Shown one piece after another: positions 17,913 through 26,827 of a stretch of DNA of 64,000 nt. The stretch is taken from assembly GCA_035942255.1 (NCBI GenBank), contig DASZDG010000125.1, forward strand, positions 22,468-86,467, read 5' to 3'. This DNA comes from JALZEG01 sp035942255. GTDB taxonomy: Bacteria > Actinomycetota > CADDZG01 > WHSQ01. Both the position numbers and the translations under genes were made by a program. Under the pieces are notes generated by a model. The model saw nothing but the letters and a program-made list of their open reading frames with translations, was not told where the DNA came from and did no database searches. Position 1 is the first letter of the stretch, and every line of letters begins with the position of its first letter.

Positions 17913-18338
17913 TTGAACTTCACCGGGGAGTACCGGCACACGATCGACGCCAAGGGGCGCCTGATCGTGCCGTCGCGCCTCCGGGAGGAGTTCACGGGGG
18001 ACCGGGTCATCCTCAGCCGCTGGATGGGCAACTGCATAGCGATGTGGTCCGAGGAGGGCTGGCGCAAGATCGCCTCCGCCCTCATGGAGCAGGGGTCTGC
18101 GAACCCCAGCGCCCGGGCGTTCGTGCGGACGATGGCCGCGAGCGCTCACACGGACGAGATCGACAAGCAGGGGCGCATCAACGTCCCCGGCCACCTGCGC
18201 GAGTACGCGGGGATCACCCGCGAGTGCGTGGTGACGGGGGCCCTGGACCACGGCGAGATCTGGAGCCCGGAGAGGTGGCACCAGGTGGAGGCGACGGCCG
18301 GTGACCTGGACGAGCTGGCCGCGACGCTGAACTTCTAG
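17913..18338 (+). CDS. mraZ: Transcriptional regulator MraZ
   Basis: A 141-aa protein with the two AbrB-like swapped-hairpin repeats typical of MraZ: YRHTIDAKGRLIVPSRLREEF near the N-terminus and DEIDKQGRINVPGHLREYA in the second half. It should form a ring-like oligomer that binds the GTGGAG repeats 65 nt upstream and autoregulates the dcw cluster. The TTG start is chosen for GGGGAG 4 nt upstream and for the family's usual start just before the first beta hairpin; GTG codons 12-18 nt upstream are possible but leave no Shine-Dalgarno. Confidence 0.92.
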   Translation: MNFTGEYRHTIDAKGRLIVPSRLREEFTGDRVILSRWMGNCIAMWSEEGWRKIASALMEQGSANPSARAFVRTMAASAHTDEIDKQGRINVPGHLREYAGITRECVVTGALDHGEIWSPERWHQVEATAGDLDELAATLNF

Positions 18339-18359
18339 AAAGAGAAGGAGGGCCGGGAG

Positions 18360-18500
18360 ATGGCGATGAAAGTCGAGGCAACGAGGCACGGTCTGGGGCG
18401 CGAGCTGCGTCAGGGCATCGTGCTGCTCGCGCTCACCGGCTCCTCCGTCGGCGGCGCCCTCGGGATGCTCGCGATCGCGACGAGAGTGCTCGGGAGATAG
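18360..18500 (+). CDS. Small (46-aa) single-pass membrane protein between mraZ and rsmH
   Basis: A short reading frame with a perfect AAGGAGG 8 nt before its ATG. It has a basic N-terminus (MKVEATRHGLGRELRQG) and one hydrophobic helix (IVLLALTGSSVGGALGMLAIA), ending in RVLGR, so it is probably an inner-membrane protein. The gap between mraZ (21 nt before) and rsmH (15 nt after) is otherwise unexplained. It is not recognised. An ATG two codons later is an alternative start. Confidence 0.65.
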   Translation: MAMKVEATRHGLGRELRQGIVLLALTGSSVGGALGMLAIATRVLGR

Positions 18501-18515
18501 GAGAGTGGGCTTCAC

Positions 18516-19490
18516 GTGGAGCACCGCCCCGTCCTTGCCGGCGAAGTCGTCGATCTTCTCCTCCCCGCGCTCGAAGGCGCGGGTCGAGCCGTCTTCGTCG
18601 ACGCGACTCTGGGACGGGCAGGGCACGCGCTCCGGATCCTCGACGCCGCGCCGGACGCCCACCTCGTCGGCATCGATCGCGACCCCGACGCGCTGGAGGC
18701 GTGTCGGGCCAACCTCGCCGGCCACTCCGGAAGGGTCACTCTCGTTCGTGACGACTTCCAAGACCTCGCGGCCGTTCTGGAACGACTCGGGGTTGAGGCG
18801 GTACGCGGAGTCCTACTCGACCTTGGCGTTTCCTCACCCCAGCTCGATGCAGCGGATCGCGGGTTCAGTTACCGGAGCGATGGCCCGCTCGACATGCGAA
18901 TGGACCCCGGTCAGCGAGTCTCGGCCCACGACGTCGTGAACCGATACGAGCAGAAGGACCTCGCGCGCGTGATCTCCCGCTACGGGGAAGAGCGGTTCGC
19001 CGCTCGCGTCGCGCGGGCGATCGTCGCGCGGAGGCCGGTCGAGCGGACGTCGGAGCTCGCGGAGATCGTGCGCGACGCGATCCCCGCCGCCACGCGCCGC
19101 ACCGGCGGCCATCCCGCCAAGAGGACCTTCCAGGCCCTCCGCATCGAGGTGAACGGCGAAATCACCCGTTTGGAGCGGGTCTTGCCTCAGACTGTGGACG
19201 TGCTCGACCCCGGGGGCCGCGTCGCCGTCATCTCCTATCACTCGCTGGAGGACAGGACCGTCAAGCGTTTCTTCAACGACGAGGCGCGCGGCTGCACGTG
19301 CCCGCCTGACTTCCCCGTCTGCACGTGCGGGGCGCAGGCGAGGATCAAAGTGCTCAGTCGCCGTCCGATCACGCCAACAGAAGACGAGATGAACGCCAAC
19401 CCCCGTGCCCGTTCGGCGAAGCTCCGCGCCGCCGAACGGCTGGAACCGGCAACGGCGCCGCTCCCCGGACAGCAGAGGAGGTCCGCATGA
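18516..19490 (+). CDS. rsmH: 16S rRNA (cytosine(1402)-N4)-methyltransferase
   Basis: RsmH (MraW) methylates C1402 in the ribosomal P site using SAM. The 324-aa protein has the characteristic HRPVLAGEVVDLL start, FVDATLGRAGHA SAM site, LLDLGVSSPQLD and GFSYRSDGPLDMRMD motifs, and the ISYHSLEDRTVKRFF C-terminal block. Start GTG with AGGAG upstream. The last 4 nt (ATGA) overlap ftsL. Confidence 0.96.
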   Translation: MEHRPVLAGEVVDLLLPALEGAGRAVFVDATLGRAGHALRILDAAPDAHLVGIDRDPDALEACRANLAGHSGRVTLVRDDFQDLAAVLERLGVEAVRGVLLDLGVSSPQLDAADRGFSYRSDGPLDMRMDPGQRVSAHDVVNRYEQKDLARVISRYGEERFAARVARAIVARRPVERTSELAEIVRDAIPAATRRTGGHPAKRTFQALRIEVNGEITRLERVLPQTVDVLDPGGRVAVISYHSLEDRTVKRFFNDEARGCTCPPDFPVCTCGAQARIKVLSRRPITPTEDEMNANPRARSAKLRAAERLEPATAPLPGQQRRSA

Positions 19491-19948
19491 GCGCCCGTGC
19501 GCAGCAGGTGCGGCAGGCGGTCCGCGAGCGCGCCGCGCTGCGGGTCGTCGGCGAAGGGGCGAACCTGTCCAAGCGCCGCGTCCGCGTCAACCCGCTGGCG
19601 GTCGTCGCCGTGGTGTGCGTGCTCGGCATCGTCTTCGGCGTGCTGCTCGAGCGCGTGATGCTCGCCCAGTCGGCGTTCGAGCTCACGCGGCTCATGCGCC
19701 GCGTCGAGGCTGCCGACGAGTACCGCAGCAAGCTGACGTTCGAGGTCGCGCGACGAGAGAACCCCGGGCGCATCGAGCAGTACGCGCGCGAGCGGCTCGG
19801 GATGGTCGACCCCGATCCCGCGACGATGCAGTACATCGTCGCCGACGTGGCGACGCGCGGCCGCGACTCCGGCCGCGGCGGCCTCCACGCCCGCGTCTCC
19901 CGCACGGGGCCGGCGAACGCCGCCGGCGTGTGGGAGGAGGCTCCCTAG
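19487..19948 (+). CDS. ftsL: FtsL-like septum protein
   Basis: A 153-aa protein placed exactly where ftsL lies in dcw clusters. It has a basic cytoplasmic segment, one membrane helix (VVAVVCVLGIVFGVLLERVMLA, residues about 38-59), then a heptad-like periplasmic stretch and the YARERLGMVDPDP motif seen at the end of FtsL/DivIC coiled coils. It would form the FtsQ-FtsL-FtsB bridge activating FtsW/FtsI. The ATG overlaps the rsmH stop and has GAGGAGG upstream. The C-terminal 35 residues are low-complexity. Confidence 0.8.
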   Translation: MSARAQQVRQAVRERAALRVVGEGANLSKRRVRVNPLAVVAVVCVLGIVFGVLLERVMLAQSAFELTRLMRRVEAADEYRSKLTFEVARRENPGRIEQYARERLGMVDPDPATMQYIVADVATRGRDSGRGGLHARVSRTGPANAAGVWEEAP

Positions 19949-21751
19949 TTGGCTCCTCCACGCAAGCGATCGGGGAGCCGGGGCAAGACGAGGAAGTCCG
20001 TTTCACGTTCACCGAAGAGGCTGGGCCTCACGTTCGTCGTGCTCACCGTGCTGTTCCTCGCGATGGGGGCGCGGCTGTTCATGCTGCAGATCGTCGACGC
20101 GCCCGCGTACGCGCAGCTCGCTTCGCAACAGCGTGACCGCACGGTCGAGTTCCCCGCGCGTCGCGGCGCGATCTTCGACCGCAACGGCGAGCCGCTCGCG
20201 ATCTCGGTCGACCTGAAGACGATCTACACGGACCCGGAGATGGTCGATGACCCCGAGGGGGCCGCGGAGCAGCTCGCTCCGATCCTCGGCGAGCCGTACG
20301 AGCTGCTGCTCCAGAAGCTGAGCGGCCCGATGCCGGACGACGACGCCCCGCGCTTCGAGTACCTGATGCGCCAGGCGCCGCCGCGCATCTCGGAGAAGGT
20401 GGCCGAGCTGGCGATCCCGGGCGTGTTCATGCAGGACGAGGCCAAGCGCTACTACCCCGGCAAGCGGCTCGCGTCGCACGTGATCGGGTTCGCCGACACC
20501 GACGGCGTCGGGCTCGAGGGCATCGAGGCGCAGTACGACGACATCCTCCAGGGCACGGCCGGGCGGATGACGTTCGAGCAGGATCTCGAAGGCAACGTCC
20601 TTCCCGGCGGCAACATCGACATGGACAGGGCCCAGCCGGGGCGCGCGCTGTTCCTCACGATCGACAAGCAGCTCCAGTACTTCACGCAGCTGACGCTCGC
20701 GGACGCGGCCGAGAAGTACCACGCGGAGGGCGGGACGGCGATCGTCATGCGGCCCGACTCCGGCGAGGTCCTCGCGCTGGCGAACTACCCGGACTTCGAC
20801 CCGAACGAGCCCACGGACTCCGATCCCGTCGCGCTGCAGAACCGGGCGCTCAACTACGTCTACGAGCCGGGCTCCGCGTTCAAGATCGTGACCGCGTCGG
20901 CCGCGCTCGAGGAGAAGGTCGTCACGCCGAAGACCGAGTACATCGTCCCGGACGCGATGGAGTACGCGGGTGAGATCTTCAACGACTCGCACCCGCACCC
21001 GACGCTGAAGATGACCGCCACCGAGATCATCGAGCAGTCGTCGAACGTCGGGACGATCCAGGTCGCGCTCGACCTCGGCGGCGAGAGGCTCGACGAGTAC
21101 GTGCGCAAGTTCGGCTTCGGCGAGCCGACCGGGCTCGACTTCCCCGGCGAGTCGTCCGGCATCGTGATCGACATGGAGGACTGGACGGGCCCGACGATCG
21201 CGACGATTCCGATCGGCCAGGGGATCGCGGTGACGCCGCTGCAGATGGCGTCGGCCTACGCGACGCTGGCCAACGGCGGCGTATGGGTGGAGCCGAAGCT
21301 GCTCGCGTCGACGATGGACGGCGACGGACGCATCCGCAGGTCTCCCGCGGCGGCATCGCGGCGCGTCGTCTCCGAGAAGACCGCCAAGCAGATGTCTCGC
21401 ATCCTCACCGGCGTGACCAAGCACGGCACCGGCATCGAGGCCCAGGTCCCGGGCTACGCGGTCGCCGGCAAGACCGGGACCGCGCAGAAGCCGCTGCCCA
21501 CCGGGGGGTACGGGAACTCCTACATCGGTTCGTTCGCGGGCTTCGTCCCGTCCGGGCGGCCCGAGATCGTCGTGCTGGTCGTGCTCGACGAGCCGAGCCC
21601 GATCTGGGGCGGCTCGACGGCGGCCCCCACGTTCAAGACCATCGCCGAGTTCGCGCTCAGGCACCTCGGCGTGTCGCCCACCGGAGACGCCGAGAAGGCC
21701 GCCGAGGCCATCGAAGCCGACCAGGCGGGCGAAGACGTGACGTACGACTAG
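19949..21751 (+). CDS. ftsI: Septal peptidoglycan transpeptidase (class B PBP)
   Basis: FtsI crosslinks septal peptidoglycan. The 600-aa protein has one membrane anchor (LGLTFVVLTVLFLAMGARLFM, residues 25-45), a dimerisation domain beginning RGAIFDRNGEPLA, and a transpeptidase domain with SAFK (Ser309/Lys312), SSN (364-366) and KTG (508-510). The start is a TTG immediately after the ftsL stop, with GGAGGAGG about 10 nt upstream; no other start precedes the membrane helix. No PASTA domains are present. Confidence 0.95.
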   Translation: MAPPRKRSGSRGKTRKSVSRSPKRLGLTFVVLTVLFLAMGARLFMLQIVDAPAYAQLASQQRDRTVEFPARRGAIFDRNGEPLAISVDLKTIYTDPEMVDDPEGAAEQLAPILGEPYELLLQKLSGPMPDDDAPRFEYLMRQAPPRISEKVAELAIPGVFMQDEAKRYYPGKRLASHVIGFADTDGVGLEGIEAQYDDILQGTAGRMTFEQDLEGNVLPGGNIDMDRAQPGRALFLTIDKQLQYFTQLTLADAAEKYHAEGGTAIVMRPDSGEVLALANYPDFDPNEPTDSDPVALQNRALNYVYEPGSAFKIVTASAALEEKVVTPKTEYIVPDAMEYAGEIFNDSHPHPTLKMTATEIIEQSSNVGTIQVALDLGGERLDEYVRKFGFGEPTGLDFPGESSGIVIDMEDWTGPTIATIPIGQGIAVTPLQMASAYATLANGGVWVEPKLLASTMDGDGRIRRSPAAASRRVVSEKTAKQMSRILTGVTKHGTGIEAQVPGYAVAGKTGTAQKPLPTGGYGNSYIGSFAGFVPSGRPEIVVLVVLDEPSPIWGGSTAAPTFKTIAEFALRHLGVSPTGDAEKAAEAIEADQAGEDVTYD

Positions 21752-21757
21752 CATCCG

Positions 21758-23251
21758 ATGATGGCCACTCCCCGAAGCCACGGCCTCGGCGACCTCGCGG
21801 CCGCCGCCGGCGATCTCCTGGTGCGGGTCGAGGGCGATCCCGCCACGCCGGTGACCGGGCTCTCGTACGACTCCCGCGCCACCGGCCGGGGTGACCTCTT
21901 CTTCTGCATCCCGGGCACGGCGACCGACGGCCACGCGTTCGCGTCCGCGGCAGCGGAGGCGGGAGCGGTCGCGCTCGTGGCCGAGCGGCCGGTCGACGTC
22001 TCGCTCCCCATTGCCCTGGTAGCCGACGCCAGGAGGGCGATGGGCCGCATCGCCTCCGCGTTCTTCGGGGCGCCGTCGGAGAAGCTCCTCCTGCTCGGCG
22101 TGACGGGAACGAACGGGAAGACGACGACGACCTTCCTCATCGACGCGATCCTGCGCGCCGAAGGGCGCACGACCGGTCTGATCGGGACGATCGAGACGCG
22201 GGTCGGGGGCCGCGCTCGTCCCGGCGTGCGCACGACACCCGAGTCGCTCGACCTCCACCGTCTGTTCGTGGAGATGGTCGCTGCGGGCTGTGACTCGGTC
22301 GCGATGGAGGTGACGTCGCACGGGCTCGCGCTCCATCGCGTCGAGGGCTTGCGCTTCGCGGCGGCGGGGTTCACGAACCTGACGCAGGACCACCTCGACT
22401 TCCACGGCGGGATCGAGGCGTACTTCGAGGCGAAGCGCGAGCTGTTCAAGAGCCACCGCCTCGAGCGCGGCGCGGTGAACGTCGACGAGGTGTACGGGCG
22501 GAAGCTGCTCGAGTCGACGGACGTCCCGTGCATCGGGTTCGGGATCGCGCCGGAAGCGGAGGTGCGCGCCGTCGACGTGGAGCTGGGCGTCTCCGGCACC
22601 TCGTTCCGGATGGTCACGCCGAAGGGCGACGTCGCGGTCGAGTCGTCGCTCACGGGGTCGTTCAACGTCTCGAACTGCCTCGCGGCCGCGGCGACGTGCC
22701 TGCAGGCCGGGATCGGGCTCGACGCCATAGAGCGGGGGCTCGGCTCCGGCGTCGCGGTCCCCGGACGCTTCGAGTCCGTCGACGCGGGCCAGGACTTCTC
22801 GGTCGTCGTTGACTACGCGCACACGCCGGACTCGCTCGACAACGTGCTGCGCGCGGCGCGCGGCGTCGCCGAGCGCACCGGGGGCCGCGTTCTCGCGGTG
22901 TTCGGCTGCGGGGGAGACCGCGACCGCGGCAAGCGCCCGCTGATGGGTGCGGTCGCGGCCCGGCTCGCCGACGTGGTGGTCGTCACGTCGGACAACCCCC
23001 GTAGCGAGGACCCGGCGGCGATCATCGACGAGGTGCTGGAGGGCGTGACCGCGGAGAGGGCCGCGGGCGCGGACGCCGTCTTCGTCGACCGCAGAGAGGC
23101 GATCGGGTTCGCCGTGGGAGCCGCCCGTCCGGGTGACGTCGTCGTGATCGCGGGCAAGGGCCACGAGACCGGGCAGGAGTTCCGCGACCGGAAGGTCCCG
23201 TTCAACGACCGCGTCGTCGCGCGCGAGGCGCTGGAGGCGGTTGCCCGGTGA
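21758..23251 (+). CDS. murE: UDP-MurNAc-tripeptide synthetase (meso-DAP adding)
   Basis: MurE adds meso-diaminopimelate to UDP-MurNAc-Ala-Glu in the cytoplasm. The 497-aa protein has the N-terminal Mur fold (LSYDSRATGRGDLFFC), P-loop GTNGKTTTT (117-125) and, in the C-terminal domain, TSDNPRSEDP. The DNPR motif selects meso-DAP over lysine, so the wall is DAP-type. The start is a double ATG. Its stop overlaps mraY directly (GTGA), so the murF usually found here is absent. Confidence 0.95.
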   Translation: MMATPRSHGLGDLAAAAGDLLVRVEGDPATPVTGLSYDSRATGRGDLFFCIPGTATDGHAFASAAAEAGAVALVAERPVDVSLPIALVADARRAMGRIASAFFGAPSEKLLLLGVTGTNGKTTTTFLIDAILRAEGRTTGLIGTIETRVGGRARPGVRTTPESLDLHRLFVEMVAAGCDSVAMEVTSHGLALHRVEGLRFAAAGFTNLTQDHLDFHGGIEAYFEAKRELFKSHRLERGAVNVDEVYGRKLLESTDVPCIGFGIAPEAEVRAVDVELGVSGTSFRMVTPKGDVAVESSLTGSFNVSNCLAAAATCLQAGIGLDAIERGLGSGVAVPGRFESVDAGQDFSVVVDYAHTPDSLDNVLRAARGVAERTGGRVLAVFGCGGDRDRGKRPLMGAVAARLADVVVVTSDNPRSEDPAAIIDEVLEGVTAERAAGADAVFVDRREAIGFAVGAARPGDVVVIAGKGHETGQEFRDRKVPFNDRVVAREALEAVAR

Positions 23252-24291
23252 CCAACATCATGGTCGCCGGCCTCGTCGGGCTCGTGCTGTCGCTGTTCGC
23301 CACGCCGCTCGCGGTCAAGCGGTTCCGCCGCCGCGGGTGGGGCCAGCTGATCCGCGAGGAGGGGCCCAAGGCGCACTACGAGAAGCGCGGCACGCCGACG
23401 ATGGGCGGGCTCGTGATCCTCGCGGGGACGGTGGCGGGATACGTGCTCGGGCACTTCGGCCGCGGGGGATGGTCTTCGTTCCGCGACAGCGGGGTGCTCG
23501 CCGTCGGCACGATCGCCGCGCTGGCGGTCCTGGGCTTCCTCGACGACATCATCAAGATCCGCAAGTCGCGTTCGCTCGGCCTCCAGAAGCGGGCGAAGTT
23601 CCTCGGCCAGCTCCTGATCGCCGCGGTGTTCGGGGTGCTGGCGGTGAAGGTCGTCGGGATCGGCACCGATCTCTCGTTCTTCCGCTCGACCGCGCTCGAC
23701 CTCGGCGTCTTCTTCTACATCTGGGTCTTCCTGATGATCGCCGCGGCGTCCAACGGCGTGAACCTCACCGACGGCCTCGACGGCCTCGCCGTGGGGTCGG
23801 CGGCGCAGGTGCTCGCGGCGTTCGTCGTGATCGGCTTCTGGCAGTTCCGGCACCAGATCTTCTACGACATCGGCGAGACCGGGTCGGACCCGTTCGAGCT
23901 CGCGCTGGTCGCTTCGGCGATGTTCGGCGCGTGCGCGGGCTTCCTGTGGTGGAACACCGCGCCGGCGAAGATCTTCATGGGCGACACGGGGTCGCTGATG
24001 CTCGGAGGCTCGATGGCCGTGCTGGCGATCCTGCTGAACACCCAGCTCCTGCTGATCGTCATGGGCGGGCTCTACGTGGTCGAGACCCTGTCGGTGATCG
24101 CGCAGGTCGCGATGTTCAAGCGAACCGGCCGGCGCCTGTTCCTGATGGCGCCGATCCACCATCACTTCGAGCTCGCGGGGTGGGCCGAGTTCACCGTGAT
24201 CGTTCGTTTCTGGGTCCTCTCCGGCCTGTCGGTCGCGTTCGGGCTCGGGCTGTTCTACGCGGACTTCCTGTCGAAGGGCGGGATCCTGTGA
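23248..24291 (+). CDS. mraY: Phospho-N-acetylmuramoyl-pentapeptide transferase
   Basis: MraY makes lipid I on the membrane. The 347-aa protein has about ten hydrophobic helices and the conserved GPKAHYEKRGTPTMGG loop, GFLDDIIK aspartates, NLTDGLDGLA, PAKIFMGDTGS and the histidine motif MAPIHHHFEL. Its GTG overlaps the murE stop. The family usually follows murF; here it follows murE directly. Confidence 0.96.
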   Translation: MTNIMVAGLVGLVLSLFATPLAVKRFRRRGWGQLIREEGPKAHYEKRGTPTMGGLVILAGTVAGYVLGHFGRGGWSSFRDSGVLAVGTIAALAVLGFLDDIIKIRKSRSLGLQKRAKFLGQLLIAAVFGVLAVKVVGIGTDLSFFRSTALDLGVFFYIWVFLMIAAASNGVNLTDGLDGLAVGSAAQVLAAFVVIGFWQFRHQIFYDIGETGSDPFELALVASAMFGACAGFLWWNTAPAKIFMGDTGSLMLGGSMAVLAILLNTQLLLIVMGGLYVVETLSVIAQVAMFKRTGRRLFLMAPIHHHFELAGWAEFTVIVRFWVLSGLSVAFGLGLFYADFLSKGGIL

Positions 24292-25646
24292 CGTCCTTCG
24301 AAGGCCGGGACGTCCTCGTCGTCGGTCTCGGCGTCAGCGGTCACGCCGCCGCGCGCGTCCTGCTGGATCGCGGCGCGCGCGTGCAGGTGACGGAACTCGC
24401 CGACACGCCCGCGCTGCGCGAGAGGGCGGCGGAGCTCCGTGCGAGGGGGGCCGAGGTCGAGCTCGGCGGCCACCGGCTCGCGACCGGCGACGTCTCGTTC
24501 GCCGTCGTGAGCCCGGGGATACCTCCGTCGTCGGCCGCGCTGCGCGCGCTCGCCGAGCGGGCGGCCGAGGTCTGGAGCGAGATCGAGCTCGCGTACCGGA
24601 TCGGCGAGTGCGAGTTCCTGGCGGTCACGGGGACGAACGGGAAGACCACGACCACCAGCCTGCTCGCCGCGATGCTCGCGGAGGCCAGCATGCGCTCGGT
24701 CGCCGGCGGGAACATCGGCCTGCCGCTCGTCGACGCGGTCGCCGAGGTCGGGCCCGGCGGCGTCGTCGCCGTCGAGGCTTCGAGCTTCCAGCTCGCGACC
24801 ATCCACGAGTTCCGCGCGCGGGTCGCGGTGATGCTGAACGTCGCGGCGGACCACCTCGACTACCACGGCGCCCTGGACGCGTACTGGTCTGCGAAGGCGC
24901 GGATCGTCGAGAACCAGACGTCCGGCGACGTCTTCGTGTGCAACCTCGACGACCCGCTGGTGATGAAGGTCGCGGCGCAGGCTCCGGGCCGCGTCGTGAC
25001 GTTCTCCGCCGCCGACGGAGGCGCGGACCTCGCGCTCGCCGGCGACGAGCTCACGTGGCACGGCACCGGCTTCGCGTCGCTGGCGAGCCTCACGCTGCCG
25101 GGACGCGCCGGGATCGAGGACGCGCTGGCGGCCGCGGGGGCCGCGCTCGAGTACGGCGCCGCTCCCGACGCGGTGGCGCGGGCGATCGCCGGGTTCCGCC
25201 CGCTCGGCCACCGGCTCGAGACCGTCGCGACGATCGACGGCGTCGAGTACGTCGACGACTCGAAGGCGACGAACCCGCACGCGACGCTGTCGGCGTTGCG
25301 CGGACGGCGCGACGTGGTGCTGATCGCCGGCGGGAGGAGCAAGGGCAACGACCTCTCCGAGCTGCGGGCGGCGGCCCCCCCGGTAACCGCGGTCGTGGCG
25401 CTGGGAGAGGCCGCGGAGGAGGTCGCCGCCGCGTTCGACGGGCTCGTCCCCGTCGAGATCGTGGACGGCATGGGGGCCGCGGTGGCCGCCGCGCGCAAGC
25501 GTGCAATTCCCGGAGGATCCGTCTTACTTTCGCCCGGCTGTGCGAGCCTGGACATGTACACGAGCTACGCGGCGCGCGGGGACGACTTCGCGCGCCACGT
25601 GCGCGATCTCATGAGGGAAGGAGGTGCCGGCCATAGCGACTCGTAG
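24288..25646 (+). CDS. murD: UDP-N-acetylmuramoyl-alanine--D-glutamate ligase
   Basis: MurD adds D-glutamate to UDP-MurNAc-Ala. The 452-aa protein has an N-terminal Rossmann motif (VLVVGLGVSGHAAARVLL), P-loop TGTNGKTTTT, VEASSFQL, NVAADHLDYHG, DDSKATNPHAT and LLSPGCASLDMY. The GTG start overlaps the mraY stop. Its last 23 nt overlap the start of ftsW. Confidence 0.95.
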   Translation: MTSFEGRDVLVVGLGVSGHAAARVLLDRGARVQVTELADTPALRERAAELRARGAEVELGGHRLATGDVSFAVVSPGIPPSSAALRALAERAAEVWSEIELAYRIGECEFLAVTGTNGKTTTTSLLAAMLAEASMRSVAGGNIGLPLVDAVAEVGPGGVVAVEASSFQLATIHEFRARVAVMLNVAADHLDYHGALDAYWSAKARIVENQTSGDVFVCNLDDPLVMKVAAQAPGRVVTFSAADGGADLALAGDELTWHGTGFASLASLTLPGRAGIEDALAAAGAALEYGAAPDAVARAIAGFRPLGHRLETVATIDGVEYVDDSKATNPHATLSALRGRRDVVLIAGGRSKGNDLSELRAAAPPVTAVVALGEAAEEVAAAFDGLVPVEIVDGMGAAVAAARKRAIPGGSVLLSPGCASLDMYTSYAARGDDFARHVRDLMREGGAGHSDS

Positions 25647-26811
25647 CGGAACGATCGGCGTCGCGAAGCCGCGGACGAAGACCGCGGCCCGCGCCGCTGC
25701 GAAGGCCGCGGTCAAGCCGATCCGCTGGTCCGATCCCGCGGGGCTCCTCATGACGACCACCGGCGTCCTCGTGCTCGTCGGCCTCGTGATGATCCTCTCG
25801 GCCAGCCTCTGGAACAGCGAGAGCTCGCCCTTCCTGTACTTCAACAAGCAGGCGCTGTGGGCCGCGCTCGGCCTGATCGCGTTCTTCTTCTTCGCGCGCT
25901 TCGACTACAAGCGGCTGAAGGGCCTCGGGTACGTCTTGCTTCCGATCGTCGTGGGGCTGCTGCTCGTCGTGCTGATCCCCGGGATCGGGACGAACGTCGG
26001 GGGGAGCTCGCGCTGGTTCCGGCTCGGCCCCCTCTCCTTCCAGCCCTCGGAAGCGGCGAAGCTCGCGCTGATCCTGTTCGCGGCCGACGTCTTCTCGCGC
26101 AAGAAGGAGAAGATGTTCAAGCACTTCAGCCACGCGGCGGTGCCGATGATCCCGGTGCTCGGCGTGCTGTCCGCGCTCGTCATGCTCCAGCCGGACCTCG
26201 GGACGACCGCGCTGCTCGGCTTCATCGGCATGGGCATGCTGTTCGTCGCAGGCGCCCGCGTGCGCCACATGCTCCCGTTCGCGCTCGCCGGGACGACGCT
26301 CGCGGTCGGCGCGGCGCTGTTCGAGCCGTACCGCCGCGCGCGCGTGCTCGCGTTCCTCAACCCGTGGGCGGACCCACTCAACACCGGCTACCACACGATC
26401 CAGTCGCTGATCGCGCTCGGCTCGGGCGGATGGTTCGGCGTGGGCCTCGGCGCCAGCCGCCAGAAGTGGACCTACGTCCCGAACGCGCACACCGACTTCA
26501 TCTTCGCCATCCTCGGCGAGGAGATGGGGCTGCTCGGCACGCTGGTGATCGTCGGGCTGTTCTCGTTCCTCGCGTACCTCGGGATCACCACCGCGCGCCG
26601 CGCCCCCGACCGCTTCGGGATGCTCGTCGCCGCAGGGATCACGATCTGGATCACGCTGCAGGCGCTCGTGAACATGGGCGCGGTGACCGCCGCTCTGCCG
26701 GTCACGGGCGTGCCGCTCCCGCTCGTGTCGTTCGGAGGGACGTCGCTCGTGATCTGCCTCACGGCGATGGGGATCCTCACGAACATCGCGCGGCAGGGCC
26801 GCAGCGCCTGA
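25624..26811 (+). CDS. ftsW: Septal peptidoglycan polymerase (SEDS family)
   Basis: FtsW polymerises lipid II at the septum with FtsI. The 395-aa protein starts with a basic, alanine-rich tail (about 33 residues) and then about ten helices with the SEDS landmarks GGSSRWFRLGPLSFQPSE, LQPDLGT, DFIFAILGEE and LPLVSFGGTS. The only plausible start before helix 1 is GTG 25624, which overlaps murD by 23 nt. The AAGGAGG of that region abuts the start rather than being spaced from it, which is odd. Confidence 0.92.
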   Translation: MPAIATRSGTIGVAKPRTKTAARAAAKAAVKPIRWSDPAGLLMTTTGVLVLVGLVMILSASLWNSESSPFLYFNKQALWAALGLIAFFFFARFDYKRLKGLGYVLLPIVVGLLLVVLIPGIGTNVGGSSRWFRLGPLSFQPSEAAKLALILFAADVFSRKKEKMFKHFSHAAVPMIPVLGVLSALVMLQPDLGTTALLGFIGMGMLFVAGARVRHMLPFALAGTTLAVGAALFEPYRRARVLAFLNPWADPLNTGYHTIQSLIALGSGGWFGVGLGASRQKWTYVPNAHTDFIFAILGEEMGLLGTLVIVGLFSFLAYLGITTARRAPDRFGMLVAAGITIWITLQALVNMGAVTAALPVTGVPLPLVSFGGTSLVICLTAMGILTNIARQGRSA

Positions 26812-26827
26812 GCCGCAGGCGCGCGCC

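Noticed and set aside
20009..23164. Very long antisense open frame (over 1000 codons) opposite ftsI-murE
   Set aside because: Its translation is Arg/Asp/Val-rich with no domain, and it mirrors two clear genes on the plus strand. Such shadows are expected at 70 % GC. The same applies to the long frames opposite dnaE, ileS and the solute-binding protein gene.
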